From assembly GCA_014529385.2 (NCBI GenBank), contig CM043962.1:48115598-48179597 (forward strand): DNA of 64,000 nucleotides, read 5' to 3'. Under the pieces are notes generated by a model, which did no database searches, was not told where the DNA came from, and worked only from the letters and a program-made list of their open reading frames with translations. The number at the start of each line of letters is the position of its first letter. Position 1 is the stretch's first letter. The position numbers and the translations under genes are program-made. The DNA comes from Adiantum capillus-veneris. Taxonomy: Eukaryota; Streptophyta; Polypodiopsida; Polypodiales; Pteridaceae. Of this stretch, positions 23,601-36,656 are shown one piece after another.

Positions 23601-25083
23601 ATGGAAGAGAAGGGGCTTGGGAAATTTAACGGGGAGGGCTTTCATACTTGGCAAACCAAGTTAAAAGGCTACTTAATGAAAAGCAGTTGTGGGGTATAGT
23701 CAAGCCAACGCTCACCGATCCGACATCTACTGTTGGTGTGCTAGTACTGACACGAGCTATGAGTGCACAAAATTAAGCCAAGGACGAGCAGGCATTAGGA
23801 ATCATAATTATTGCACTACATCACAATAATTATTGCGGATGGGGAGATAATGCTCCCCTTCGTATGCTGTTATTTTGAATCCGGTCACTTTCGGGGAAAT
23901 GACGTAATTCTCCCCAAGAGAAGCCAGATGAGCTACAAGAGTGCCCAAGTGCCATTCCTCCTCGGGGGGGGGGGGGGGGGGGGGTCAACTTCACCTAAAA
24001 GAGGTTGGGAGGTGCAAAAGGGAGACACCACCAACCTCAGCGGATGCCACCTGTGAGCCGATGCCCTTCCAAGTGCGTATGGCATTTCCTAGGGGAAAAC
24101 CATCAGGTTACAAAGGCAGTTTAGTGAGGTGAGCGATAAGTTACATGGAGGAGGCAACTCCAAAGGGAAGACCGAAGCAAGTCCCGCAGTATCTGGGCCT
24201 CTGAACAGAGGTACTTGGTCGCTGTGACGCCCAAATCAAGTTGGCGAAATGGGTCCCTCAAGGGAATAGTCATGGCTAAGAGTGTAGATAATTCTGGCCT
24301 CTCGTAGTCCAGAGGAAACTAGTGACAAAAGCGTTTGCCTTCGGATTCTGGGTGCAAAGTCCTGGTTGTTCTTCTTGTGCTCTTTTCTGGTATATGAGGA
24401 GAGCGGCCAGGTGTGCCCTACCCGAATCCGAAACAAAACACTACATCACACTTTATTGATGATTGTGATACCTGATTAGCTGCATGGGAAGCACTAGAAA
24501 AAAACTTTTGAGATAGGAAAAAGAAAAGCAAAGTAAGCTTAAAGAAAAATCTATACAAATTGCAAATGGAACATAACGAAGATATTGCAAGCTCGGTCAA
24601 TCGCCTCAAAAGCATGACCACACAACTAGCTTATGTAACCAATGCAGTACCAAAGGAGGACAAAATTGTAGTTCTTCTAGCAGGCTTACCACCTAGCTTT
24701 GACGAGATAAAGACCATCATTGAGGAGAAGGATCCAAAGCCAGATTTTCAAGATGTCATCAACTCTTTAATGGAAGAAGCAAGGGAGGAATGCTACTTCA
24801 GGGGGCTTTTATAGTTGGCTTTAGTAACAAAACTTGTTTCAAGTGTGTCAAAGAAGGGCACATAGCAAAGGATTGTCTAGCATCGAAGACTTGCAGTATT
24901 TGCGGAAAGAAGGATCATCTTCCTTCGAAGTGTTTCAAAAGGGACAGAGGCAACACCAGCAGAATTCCAAGGCCCAAAGCGTATTTGGTAGAAGTAGACA
25001 AAGATGAAGATGAAGATGAAGATGAAGATGAAGATGAAGAAGAAGGCGGCAATAGCCTTTTGGTCTACGACGACATTCTCTAG
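23601..25083 (+). pseudogene. Copia-type gag with two zinc knuckles, interrupted
   Basis: The start near 23601 reads MEEKGLGKFNGEGFHTWQTK, a typical copia gag opening, but soon hits stops. About 600 bp of unrelated sequence with a G-run (about 23830-24430) interrupts it. The frame 24560-24814 then continues gag (LPPSFDEIKTIIEEKDPKPD). After a frameshift, 24790-25083 encodes CFKCVKEGHIAKDC and CSICGKKDHLPSKC, two CCHC zinc knuckles. It ends in an Asp/Glu repeat encoded by (GATGAA)n at about 25003-25038. No pol follows: the polypurine tract and LTR come about 200 bp later, so this is a gag-only, non-autonomous element. Confidence 0.7.
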
Positions 25084-25308
25084 CTTTTGTTTTGGCATTT
25101 CCCTTTCAGTTGTATTTGTTTGAAGATAGCTTGGACTAGCTTGGTCTCAGTTTTATACATTTGTTTGAGGTGAGGTGTTTGAGTGTCTCTTGGATTAAAG
25201 ATAGTTTGTCTCCTGGATTGGAGATGTTCTTTTTGCTCCTGGATTGGAATGTGCCAGAGATGTCAGTTTTCTTCAGTTTCCTCCTAGTCCAAACCTCAAG
25301 GTGAGGAT

Positions 25309-25627
25309 TGTAAAGTGTGAGCTTTGTCCTAAAGTGTGAGTCAAGGAGAGAAGTGGAATTATCTCACATGCAGTGGTGCAAGGGTGTAGAGCTAATTAAA
25401 GCTCATTTCATGAATGAATAAACACAAGTCTATTTTGCATTACATCTCTCTTGTTTATGGTGAGCTTGTGATGGCTTAGCAACAATTCAAGATCGTGTTT
25501 ATGAGTCCAAGTTAATTGATCTTGGAACCTAATTCGCTTGAATGATAATCTAGCCAACACACACTCACTTGTGTGCACCATGTTTCTCTTTCATCCACCA
25601 TAGCTAGCACGATCCCATTCCCATCAC
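25309..25627 (+). mobile_element. Probable 3' LTR of the gag-only copia-like element
   Basis: A purine tract CAAGGTGAGGAT is followed by TGTAAAGTGTGAGC at 25309, the usual PPT-to-LTR junction. The end near CCCATCA at about 25627 is a guess, because no second copy is in the window. Confidence 0.45.
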
Positions 25628-25859
25628 CCATAGTGGGGTAGCCCTAGGGTGGCCAGTGGGTAGAAGGGAGCAATTGCTTGCGTTTTTGAGGAGCCTCTTC
25701 CCACCCTTTTTGACAGCCCATGCATTTGTGAGTCACAAGCAGATCGATAGTAGTGATGAGCAGCTGTCACAAGACGGGCACCACGTGCTAATAGAAAAGA
25801 ATAGAGTGAACAGACTTTTAGCACTTCAATAACAATTGAATTGAGAGACAGAGAGACGA

Positions 25860-26794
25860 CATGCGACACGGAGTGGCAATTCCACCCCAAAGAGTATTGG
25901 CCCCAAACCTTGGCGCCCCTTTTGGTATTTCTTTATATTGCATCAACATAGTCATAGTTTTTTTCTCACGTGCATGATTGGCCAACCATGCTTCCGGACG
26001 TGTACGAGTCCGATTGAAGTATGATTGGGGTTTCCATACGTGGGGCAGTGATTTTAAAAACTGGCCAGATTTTAGGCGTTTTTGAACCGGATGGGCATTT
26101 CGCCCATGTGCGAACCCTTTGCCCTATAGTGCTATTACAATATACCAAGGAGTGGTTTATTGTATTCTGTGGTTTTTGTGCTACTCTCTAGTGTTTTCTA
26201 GGGTGCTGTATGGTATCCCACGCATGGAATCTTCAGGGGGTCTGAACCGGGCTTGTGGCGGGCTTCCATACCCGCCTGCGTATGCCGCATGGTTGACGTT
26301 AGAAAAAACTATGAACACAGTACAAGTCGATACTCCAGACTTTTCACCTTCTCCAGGAAGCATGCCGGAGAATGAGCCCTAACCTCATATTTAAAGGCCC
26401 TTGGCCTGAAAAGCAGTTACAGTGAAAAGCTTCAGACTCAAAGGCAATTGGTCCAAAAAGTGTCAAAATCTGCGCGATTTGCGGGAATTCGCACAACTGC
26501 CACGTCAGCACTGTTAGCGCGCTTTGGGGAAATCTGCCACCTCAGCACTATTAGCGGAAAATCCAAAAAACTGCCACGTCATCAGTTGCTACGCAAATCC
26601 TTCTTTGTGTGTATGTGTGGGTCTTGCTTTATTTTAATCCTTTATGTCACTTGGGCCCCATCGGACGGGGTCCCATAAGTTGGTAGGACTTCTTCTTCTG
26701 TTGTTGCTTGTTCTTCTTAGGGTTTAGGCCCTTCGGCCGTGATCTGCAAGTTGGCTCCATTCTTCTGGGCTTGACATGTCAGCAATTTGTGACA
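25860..26794 (-). mobile_element. LTR remnant, gypsy family A-like, minus strand
   Basis: Read on the minus strand it starts TGTCACAAATTGCTGACATG (26794 downward), like the family A LTR at 22606. It carries the conserved motif with one change at 25912-25931. The distal end is not recognisable, so the left boundary is approximate. No polypurine tract borders it. Confidence 0.65.
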
Positions 26795-26844
26795 GCAGCA
26801 GTAGAGGCGACGTGATTATCCAGATGCAAAGCACCAATCAAACT

Positions 26845-27715
26845 TGAAGATTGTGTATGATGTCTGTAGCTTCTTGGGATTGCGTTCCTACTATAGAAGA
26901 TTCATTCGAAACTTTATCGAGATTACTTCACCCCTACATGCTTTACAAAAGAAAGAGGTCACTTTCAAATGGACACAAAAAGAGATTTGAGCCTTTAATC
27001 TCTTGAAGGAAAAGATGACTTTGGATGCAGTTTTCGTTTTGCCAGATCTTAGGAAGTCATTTTTGGTTTAGTGTGATGCATGTGGCAATAGTATTGGTGC
27101 AGTGTTAATGCAAGATGGACGGGAAGTAGCCCATGAAAGCAAAATCTTGTAAAGGTTAGAAAAGACTATGCAACTCTATGAGAAAGAGTTATTGGCTGTG
27201 ATTAATGTGCTTTCAAGTTGGAAACACTACGTGCTAGGTGCTGATTTTGTTGTCCAAACGGATCATCGGACGTTGCGATACTTTTTGACATTGTCAAAGT
27301 TATTTGAAAAGCATATGTGATGGGCAAACATCTCTTCTTTGTTCCACTTCAGATCGTGCATGTTTAAGGCAAAAAGAATGTTGTAGCTGATGCATTGTCA
27401 AGAAGACCACAAGTTTCAGCTGTGTCAATTTCTTATCATTGTGAGCTTGATGATATGAAGGAACAATATGCTACTGATGAAGATTTTGCAAGAATCTTTG
27501 GACGCTTGTTAGATGGACAACGCCATGAGCACTATATCATCTCCTCAGGAATGGTTTTATGATGATGCATGGAAGAATGTGTGTCTGCGACACAAGGTTA
27601 TGGTATAAAGTCATGTCCACCCTATGCAGGGCATCGCCGTATAGATGCGATAGTGACAGGCTACAACCGTCCAGATATTCATTTATTGGCCTACTTGGAG
27701 GAGAGATTTGTCAAA
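26845..27715 (+). pseudogene. Ty3/gypsy reverse transcriptase-RNase H fragment
   Basis: The frame reads CSFLGLRSYYRRFIRNFIEI (end of reverse transcriptase), then RNase H with CDACGNSIGAVLMQDGREVA and LGADFVVQTDHRTLRYFL, then a decayed tether toward integrase. Multiple stops (for example TGA after the QKEI codons near 26988 and TAG in the first RNase H motif near 27069) show it is dead. It is closest by eye to the RNase H of the element at 55.8-57.2 kb, but on the opposite strand. Confidence 0.85.
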
Positions 27716-27754
27716 GTGGATGATGCGGAAGCGTAGAGACGAAGGAGAGTGAGC

Positions 27755-27837
<83 letters not shown>

Positions 27838-28326
27838 TCTCTTGAACCAATCAACCTTCGCAATGAATAACTGATTGTGTATACAATGGAGGCAAGGGGT
27901 TGCTTATACAGCAACCTCAATGAATTGCCCTACCCAGACTTTGACAAATAAGTAAAATAAATATGTAAAAGTCAAACTAAATAATGGGTTCACATTGGGC
28001 AGTTCACTTGAGATGCCAAAACTCTTAACACCCTCTCTGCAGCTCATAGTGAACATCAATAGTGAGACCAAGTCGATGAAGAAGCTACCATGGACACCTC
28101 AGTAGAGGTACCTTCCATTGGATACACCTTGGATTTTCTACCCTCAACTTTGTACCTTAGAGTAATGCCATCTTGAGCATCGGTTGCCTATGTAGAAAAC
28201 TTGAACTGTAGACTACACTACGTCCAATAATCCCCATTCGTGAAGTGTGAACACATCACATCCATAATATAATACTCAAAGATATTGAAGTGTGCAACAC
28301 ATCCTGTCCATGATTCGACCAACAAT
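27716..28326. other. No gene; long (GA)n and unidentified repeat sequence
   Basis: A (GA)n microsatellite occupies 27756-27835. The rest has no supported coding region and may be an LTR of an unidentified element. Confidence 0.6.
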
Positions 28327-29338
28327 TGTCACGTGCACATCTAACCCTATGTGTACGTGGACAAGCTGTTCCTACTTCTAGGGTTTAGGAAGCCTAGGAA
28401 GTGTTCTGGCAACCCTGTGAGCCTACACAGGCCGTGCATGTCGAGGCACTTAGCGTAGTTTCATACCCTTTGATTGCACACCTAGCATGAGCGTCAATTT
28501 ATTAAGTGACTTAATTTACCAAATCGCGGGGGCTAAGGGAGCAACTGCTCGACCCAGTTCTCAACACATATAAAAGGACAGCCTTGGCGCTAGAGAGAAG
28601 CAGAAGACAGAAGGAGAGCACAGGCAGCAGGTGCACAGGCCCTCCCAGTGTTTCTCAAGTAGTTCAGCCCAGCGTTTTTACCAAGGCTAGTGTTTTTGCA
28701 GACCATCAACAGATTCAACAGACCTCAGCCAGCGTTTTGCAGATTCAGCCCAGATCAGCCAGCGTTTTTGCATTTCAGCCCTAGCTCGACTCGGCGATTG
28801 CAGATCAGCCCCACAGTTCCGCCATAGTAGCAGATCCACGGCAGATTACCTAGCATTTTCAGATTTCAGCTTTGATCACGTTGTCGTTGTCGACACGATT
28901 GTCGTCGTCGACATCGTCATCGTCATTGTCGTCGTCGACATCATTGTTGTTGTCGACATAGTCTCATCAAGTACCAGAGCATCTAGAAGCATTGTACCAG
29001 ACTTTGTGCAATCTAAAGCAAATACCTCTCTAGCAATAGAGAGGGGGGCCCTTGGAGGGGGGATTGGGATCCCATCTGGTGTCGTCTCTTCTCTCACTCT
29101 CTAGCACTCTTTTGCACTCTCACTCAGTTTGCATTCCACTCTCTTGTTTTGGTCATTGCACATTCTCTCATTAAGTCAAGGAAGGCTCTCCCTTCTGACA
29201 ATAAAAGAAACCTTGAGCACCCATTGATCACTCATCCTGAGCCATACCATGCTAAGTTGCAACCATTAACTCTAGGAGTAAAAGATTTGTGGAAGTGTAA
29301 AACCTAGATCCACCTTTTCAATTCCGTTGCACTTGACA
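28327..29338 (+). mobile_element. LTR, family B copy 1
   Basis: Begins TGTCACGTGCACATCTA, as does the LTR at 38641, and ends CACTTGACA. It contains the family hallmarks: repeated CAGATCAGCC/AGCGTTTT words (28640-28870) and a GTCGTCGAC triplet array (about 28878-28965). Right of it, GGCATGCATAGAGCTAG resembles a decayed TGGTATCAGAGCTAG primer site, and a short purine tract follows. Confidence 0.7.
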
Positions 29339-29390
29339 TTATGGCATGCATAGAGCTAGTTACCAGTACCTCACCTTAAGCAGGAGGGGA

Positions 29391-30792
29391 TGTCTTCTGC
29401 ACATGGCTTTGTGTGCCATGCGGACATGCTTTATTCCCTAGATAAGATTTTGTAGAATCCTAGAAGGATTAATATTGGCAACATTGTGAGCCTGTTTGTA
29501 GGACCTGCATGTTTGGACGAGTCTGTTAGATTAGGTTTTCTCATTTTGGAACCCTCTTCCGTAAACGGATTGTACAAGCGCTTTGCCAGATGTTGTTACA
29601 GTACAATGGGCATCTCTTGTGAGTCGTGACATTTATTTTTAGGTCAGAGAAATGCAACGAGTCATTCCGTGCGTCAATGGGATTTGTATTGTGCATTGCC
29701 ATAAGTGCTCTAGCTATGGTGTAAATATGGTATCAGTCTATGACAGAGGATCATGGATCGCGATCCATGTACCTATGTACCAAGAGAAAAATAATATGCT
29801 CTTAGTTGTATAGTGCGAAAATTCAGCAATGCAAATATAAGTGTTTTGGTAACCGTAAAGTACATTGCAACAACGATAATATATGAAACTCTCGCTTGAG
29901 AGGACTCCACTTGATGGAGGAGTACAATATTTGCTAGAGCCAGTTGTATGAACCCGTTTTTATGGTTGAAAACTGTCACAATAGCAATATAAAACTTGTC
30001 GCAGTTTGTCTTTGACTTTTAGGAAAACCCTAATACTAAAAAATGTTGAGGAACACCTCCAAACTGAAAAATACAGCATGGAAGGACCTGTTGCAACAAC
30101 ATTAGCCAACTTTGTCATGAGCAACCTCGCTCTGATACTAGTTGAAAGAGTGGAAACGCGTGCAAAACACCTATCACAAGGTGTGTAGACGTTGGAGGAA
30201 TATAAAGGAGGCAAGAAGAGCAGAAATGTGCGAGAGAAGAGAGCAGAGAGTGGTTGCAAAGCAAAAAAACGAGATTTGAAAGTGTACTTCTGTTGCACAC
30301 TCAAGTTTTAGGATGTCCTTTATATTTTTTAAGTTAGGGTACAATGTGTACACACTGTGTTCGCCCATTTAATGACCAAACACACAAATAATGAATAAAT
30401 GAGCCTTTACACTAGTCTAGGATGTAGGGTATGATACAAGGGAGCCGATAGGTCTTTATTCCCCAAAAATAAGCACCCAGTAACAGTAAATCCCTTGATT
30501 CATTAATTGTACGGATAAATTGCCATAATTTGTGCACATGACAACATCCTCCTAGATCAAACGGCATATAGATTAGTTGCCATAGATCATAAGCATCATA
30601 ACTTCCACGTGGATCATAGGGTATAAGAGAAAGTCTCCATAGCATATTGTCAACATAAATTCCCACTCGGTCCATAAAATCTGTAGAACCAACATGATTG
30701 AATGGTAAAGTAAACTGAGATTCTCCGAAAAACATGGTATGATAGTCTGCAGCTCCTCGTTGATATAGAGTAGCAACGCCAGATTTTCCATA
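29391..30792. other. Family C LTR start and degenerate retroelement sequence
   Basis: CAGGAGGGGA followed by TGTCTTCTGCACATGGC at 29391 looks like a PPT-LTR junction. The first 40 bp recur at 30793. The LTR end is not recognisable. On the minus strand, CTAGTATCAGAGCGAG (30126-30141) looks like a decayed initiator-Met primer site of another element, with its LTR to the right. The frame at 30412-30852 (minus) has no known domain. Confidence 0.4.
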
Positions 30793-31847
30793 CGTCACAT
30801 GCACATTGCTCTGTGTGCCACGTAGACATGCTTCGTGTACTTCTAGAGCCAATTCTGTACATATCTGTAGATAGGAGTCTCAAATCCTAGTGGCGAGTCC
30901 ATTAGATGAGGTTTTCCAGTTTTGAAACCCTCTTGCATAAATGGTTTGTACATGCGTTTTGACAGATGTTATTGCACTTCGGTTACATTTGACATGACTT
31001 GCATATAGGTCTAGGCTAGGTGAACGTGTCGGTCTAGTTCTTTCGTCAAATGGTTCACAAAAAGGTGAGTTATCGCATAGAAACTCCCATGTGCGCACAT
31101 TTGCACATGTTCATCACCTCGTACATTTTACCGACTTGGTACCAAAAAAATCAGTATATAAGAAGCAACAACCCTAATGTTTTTCATCAGTGTGGAGCGC
31201 CAACAGGAGAGCCCAACAATTTTGCATCTACATCCTTCGCGTCCCTCACGAGATGGATCAGCCTAACAGCCATCGTTTTCAGTTTTCAACCCATCTTCCT
31301 TGCCGGAAAGCCTCTCGTTTGCTAATGCAAACTCCATGTTTTGCAGCCTTGACCTTCGTCAGCCCATTAAGCCTCTTCTCGGCCATTCACTAGCTGCATC
31401 GAGTGCTCCCAGCATCATTTACTCCATCATTGTCTGCGTTTTTAGCCGCGCTTAACCCATCAATTTTGCTGCGGTTTTGCAGCGACCAGCGTTTTTACCC
31501 CCCCTCATCAAGACATACCCAAAGGTGCATCAAATCAGCCCATTTGAGTCAGTAGAGTCTGTGCTTGAGGTATTGCATGTGTGAAATCCCATTTACGCAA
31601 TCGAAAGCAATTACCACATCGGCAACGGCGTGGGGTGTCCTTGAGAGGGTTGGTATGGACCCCATTGCGTGTCGTTCTCCTTCTCTCTCTTTCTCTCTCT
31701 ACAGATCTCTACCTCTCTCTCTCTCTCTCTTTAAAAGGAACCATCATTCGTGCTTAGCAGCACACATTCAAGCAAGGAAAGAATTAAAGATTTGTGGAAG
31801 TGTGAAGTTTAGATCTTGTCACCATTTCAATTCCGTTGCATGTGACA
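30793..31847 (+). mobile_element. LTR, family C copy
   Basis: Shares GCACATTGCT(C)TGTGTGCCA...GACATGC with 29391 onward and ends TTCCGTTGCATGTGACA, like the end of the family B LTR at 29338. The start has lost the canonical TG. It contains TC-rich blocks and a GCGACCAGCGTTTTT word related to family B. Confidence 0.55.
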
Positions 31848-32749
<902 letters not shown>

Positions 32750-33683
32750 CCAAATCTATCGCCCGATCAAGCAGTATGCCTCTGGTGTTGTTATGTAGTG
32801 GGGGTTGCTCGACCTCCTCTGTTTGTGATTGAAAGAAATCTGTAATCTGCTGTGTTGTCGCTGGTTCTCTCTCATTGTGCCCCTCTTCAAGAGGTCCTCT
32901 CTGTGTTTGCAAATCTCTAGTAAGTATAATCCGAGGCATTTCTGATCCTGGTATCTCATGACTCTAGAAAGTTATCCAAAACCCTCTCTCAATAGACAGT
33001 GAAAGCGGCCTCATATCTCATAGTATACTGGGCACTGACATATAATGTAGCTCTATCTCGGGCTCTATTTGGCACACCTAACAAATCTTGGACTCAACGG
33101 GTACTCTAAATCAGCCTATCTCGATCATTAGCTGATGTGAGGATGTGCGTATCTGATCGATAGCACATCGTATCCCGTGGGATAGATGAGTATCCATGTA
33201 TCCTGCAGGGTCTGATCACAAAAGCATCCTCTGTAATCTGGAGAAGATGCTCTCTATAGAAAGCCATCTTCGTACCCAAGTCATGTGTAGGTTGTATCCA
33301 TGTCCTTTTCATATCGAGTCGAATCAAGTCCTATGTGATGAGCCTAGTAATCTCTGCCCTAGTGAGGGAGATGGAGGGTGCATCTAGAGAGTATTGAAAT
33401 GGGGGTAGCCAATCCATACTAAAGCCATGTAACTGAAACCAAGATGCCATCTCTGCATACCAACATGATCTATCTCCCTGCAATGCTAGTTGTCGCGAAG
33501 GCTCTAGTGCTGATCGAGCATATCTGTCTCTAGGGAGAGCCGAGGTGCTATGCATAAATGCAACAGATCGAGTGAGTGCTTCCACTACCAATGGAGGAGC
33601 AGCGAGCTCCGCCCTAACAATGTCATGTGGTACTGAGGCCTTGGCCCTAATCATCCGAGAAATCATAGACATGAAGGGCCTCT
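32750..33683 (-). pseudogene. LINE ORF2 C-terminal remnant (3' part)
   Basis: On the minus strand, 33687-33331 reads VPHDIVRAELAAPPLVVEA, LPRDRYARSALEPSRQLAL, SWFQLHGFSMDWLPPFQYSL and LTRAEITRLIT. After one stop, 33327-33106 gives KMAFYREHLLQITEDAFVIRP, and 32959-32756 gives MRYQDQKCLGLYLLEICKHR. The order and motifs match the region after the thumb of plant non-LTR retrotransposon ORF2 proteins. The segment just upstream of it is at 35385-35610; the two were split by a solo LTR. Several stops show decay. The family was recognised from memory of plant LINE C-termini. Confidence 0.65.
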
Positions 33684-33688
33684 CCATA
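33684..33688. repeat. Target-site duplication CCATA (left)
   Basis: CCATA at 33684-33688 repeats exactly at 35380-35384, on either side of the solo LTR. Confidence 0.85.
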
Positions 33689-34572
33689 TGTCAGGTGTAG
33701 CGGCAGGGAATAAGGATTTGGTCGGATCTAGTACTCAGCACACAAACACAAGGGACACTTTACTTCACTTGAAAGAACTGAACTGAACTGAAAGAAAGTG
33801 AGAGACAAGAGAGAGAAAAGAGACAACATAGGGATGTCGGGTCTTAACCCTCAAGGGCCCCCTTGCTATGTTGCTAGAGAAAGTACTTTCTTTATTCTTA
33901 CATAATGCTGATACAATGACTAAATGCTGAGATGTTGATGCTAAGAGGTATTGATGCTGTGGTACTTGATGATGACTATGTCGACGACGATGATGGTGTT
34001 GACGACGACGATGGAGACTGTGACGATGACGTCGTCGTCAAGTCCGGGATCTGCGACGATGGCGACGAAGGTGTTGTCATCAAGAATAGGGATCTATGAT
34101 GACGATGAGGAAGGTGTCGTTGTCAAGATAGGGACTGCGATGGCGATGACGACGACGACGACGGTGTAGACGACGACAGCGTCAAGGTTGAAAACTGAAA
34201 TCGCTAGATGCTCTGCTACTGTGGTGGTACAGCGGGGCTGATCTGCAACCGTCGAGTCGTGCAAAGGCTGAGAATGCAAAACGCTGGCTGATCTGGGCTG
34301 GAATTGCAAAACACTGGCTGTCTTGGCTGAAAACTGAAAACGCCAGGCTGATCTATTGCTACTTTCTTTATTCTTGCACAATGTTGATACAATGACTAAA
34401 TGCTGAGATGCTGATGCTAAGGGGTACTGATGTTGTGGTACTTGATGACGACTATGTCGACGATGGCTATGGAGACCGTGACGATGACGACAATGATGTC
34501 GTCGTCAAGTCCGGGATCTGCGACAATGGTGTCGAAGGTGTCATCTTCAAGATAGGGATCTGCGATGATGAC

Positions 34573-34613
<41 letters not shown>

Positions 34614-35379
34614 AGGTGTCGTCGTCAAGATAGGGGCTGCGACGACGACGACGACGACGACGGTGTTGACGACGGCGGCGTCAAGGTTGAAAACTGAAAA
34701 CGCTAGATGCTCTGCTACTGCGGCGGTACTGCAGGGCTGATCTACAACCGCCGAGTCGTGCAAAGGCCGAGAATGTAAAACGCTGGCTGATCTGGGCTGG
34801 AATTACAAAATGCTGGCTGTCTTGGCTGAAAACTGAAAACACCAGGTTGATCTACTGCTGGTTGGTTAATGCGGCGAGGAACTGCAACGGGGAGTTGTAG
34901 TCCGGCGAAGCTAAGGGCTGAAACTGAAAACGCTGGTGGCTGATGGCTGCAAACACTGATTTACTGATGCTGAAAACGCTGGGCTGAACTGCCGAGAAAA
35001 TGTTGGGGAGCCTAAGGGTGCTTGCCGGTCTGTTGCGTTGCCTGCCCTTTTTGTGTCCCTGCTTCTTTTGCTTCTACTAAAGTGCCCAATGGTTTCTTTG
35101 ATAGCTCTTTAGCAATTTGCCCTTCCTACTTTTTCAACAAAAGTCACTTATTAATAAATAAGTGAAAAATGTGTACTTTGGAAAAAAGGGTTCTATGCTC
35201 CAAAAAATGCTCATACTGAAATGATTGTACTGTGCAAGAGGGTATGCAACTATGACCGGCCTGGGCATGCACGTCTTGCTAGAGGCTCACAACGTGCCAG
35301 GCTAGGTCCTACGCTAAGATTGACGCTAGACTATGGCATAAGTCTGTCCACGTGGTGCAAGTGAAGTGCGCACATGACA
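33689..35379 (-). mobile_element. Solo LTR, family B-like, with duplicated internal array
   Basis: On the minus strand it starts TGTCATGTGCGCAC (35379 downward) and ends CCGCTACACCTGACA (33689), matching family B ends. It is 1691 bp, longer than its relatives, because about 475 bp is duplicated (33884-34359 and 34360-34835). Each unit has a TACTTTCTTTATTCTT start, a GAC/GTC triplet array (the right one expanded to (GATGAC)n at 34563-34617) and AACGC-type words. A perfect 5-bp duplication and the interrupted LINE frame on both sides show it is a solo LTR left by recombination. Confidence 0.85.
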
Positions 35380-35384
35380 CCATA
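35380..35384. repeat. Target-site duplication CCATA (right)
   Basis: Exact partner of 33684-33688. Confidence 0.85.
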
Positions 35385-35547
35385 CATCTCCATCCATCAG
35401 TATTGCGAGCTGTGCTATGATGATCAACTAAGGGTCCCATATCTCCACTCCGTACAACATGGCCGAAGTGACCAAAGTGTCAAAGAGCTGGGTAATTCGT
35501 GTATCAACCACCTCTTCCAATTCTTGCTCTGTAAGTATCCTCGGAGT
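35385..35547 (-). pseudogene. LINE reverse transcriptase tail (upstream part)
   Basis: The minus strand encodes ELEEVVDTRITQLFDTLVTS then AMLYGVEIW, the LFDTLV...LLYGVEVWG motif that ends the reverse transcriptase thumb in many LINEs. It continues across the solo LTR into 33683 and below. Confidence 0.6.
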
Positions 35548-36639
35548 AGGAGGTCCAGACACTTAGATGCATCTCCTCTGGTTGCACACGCCATGATCAT
35601 CAGCATACCATCAGAAGCATTTTACAGTGCAGAAAACCTATTTTCCCTATTTTAGCCATTTTTCGCTTATTATTTTTAACTTTTGTTGGGAAAGTGGGTA
35701 GGGCAATTTGAGTCGGGCACTGTATAAGAAAAGCTAGCGCTAGCAAATCCAGGCAGAAGAGGCAGAAGGAACACCTTGTTCAACAGGCACCTTCTCAGCA
35801 AGACCTTCCCTAACAGATACCTAGCTTTTCTGCATGAAGACCCCAAATCAAGCCTAGCGTTTTATGAAAATAGCTTGGTGTTTTGCATTGCAGATCAGCC
35901 CCGACAGTAGCAAAACAGCAGGACACCTAGCGTTTTGGCATCAGATCACAGATCAGCCCTAGCGTTAGCAGAATCAGCCCTAGCGTTTTGGATCAGCAGG
36001 ACTCCTAGCGTTGTGCAGATTCATTGCGATAGAACCCATATTAGCTTCAGTGTTTTCAATTTTCAGCATCAAGACCCCGAGGAACAAGTCCCGAACCTCC
36101 CAGATCTCACCTTCCCGCAGCAGATCCTCGCCGCACAGTCAGATCCATCGAAGTTTGCAATTTTCAGCCCGGAAAACGCAGATTTCAGCATGTGCGCTTT
36201 CAGTGCGTCGTTGTTGCCTCGTCGTCATCGCCGTCGTCACCGACATAGAGTCAGAATTCAATAGATAAGGATTTGCAGATTTCAGCCATTAGCGTTTTCA
36301 GATTTCAGCCCGTCTCGTCGTCGCGTCATCGTCGTCGACATAGTCGGCAAGTCCATTGCATTGTAGAGATTTGTGCAATCAATAGTAGACCGCTCTCGCC
36401 ATAGAGAGTGGCGCCTTCGGAGGAGGGTTTGACAACAATTCTAGTGTCGTATTCTTCTCTCTCTATCTCTCAGTCTCAATACCTTCATTCACAGTGTTTT
36501 CCACCTTGTTTGTGATCATTTCTACTTTCTCACTAAAGGAACGGAAGGCTCTCCCTTATGTAAATAAAAGGAACCTTGAGCACAGTTCGAAGCACCCATC
36601 TTGAGCAAAGTTCAACATTAGCTTCCGCTGCACCTTACA
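35548..36639 (+). mobile_element. 5' LTR (truncated) of a pol-less LTR element, family B
   Basis: Matches the 3' LTR at 38641-39857 from about 160 bp inside its start (GTCCAGACACTT) through to the end GCTGCACCTTACA at 36639. The first ~160 bp are missing, with LINE sequence in their place. It carries dense CAGATCAGCCCTAGCGTTTT words and a GTCGTCGTCGAC array. Confidence 0.8.
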
Positions 36640-36640
36640 T

Positions 36641-36656
36641 TGATATCAGAGCTTTG
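36641..36656 (+). promoter_or_regulatory. Primer-binding site, initiator-Met type
   Basis: TGATATCAGAGCTTTG follows the LTR end by one base. It is one substitution from the common TGGTATCAGAGCTTTG. Confidence 0.75.

Noticed and set aside
30412-30852. 146-codon minus-strand frame
   Set aside because: No motif, overlaps an LTR-like region, and has competing frames on the same strand; probably chance in degenerate repeat DNA.
33951-34740. Asp-rich frames in the triplet arrays
   Set aside because: They are produced by GAC/GAT triplet expansion inside a solo LTR.
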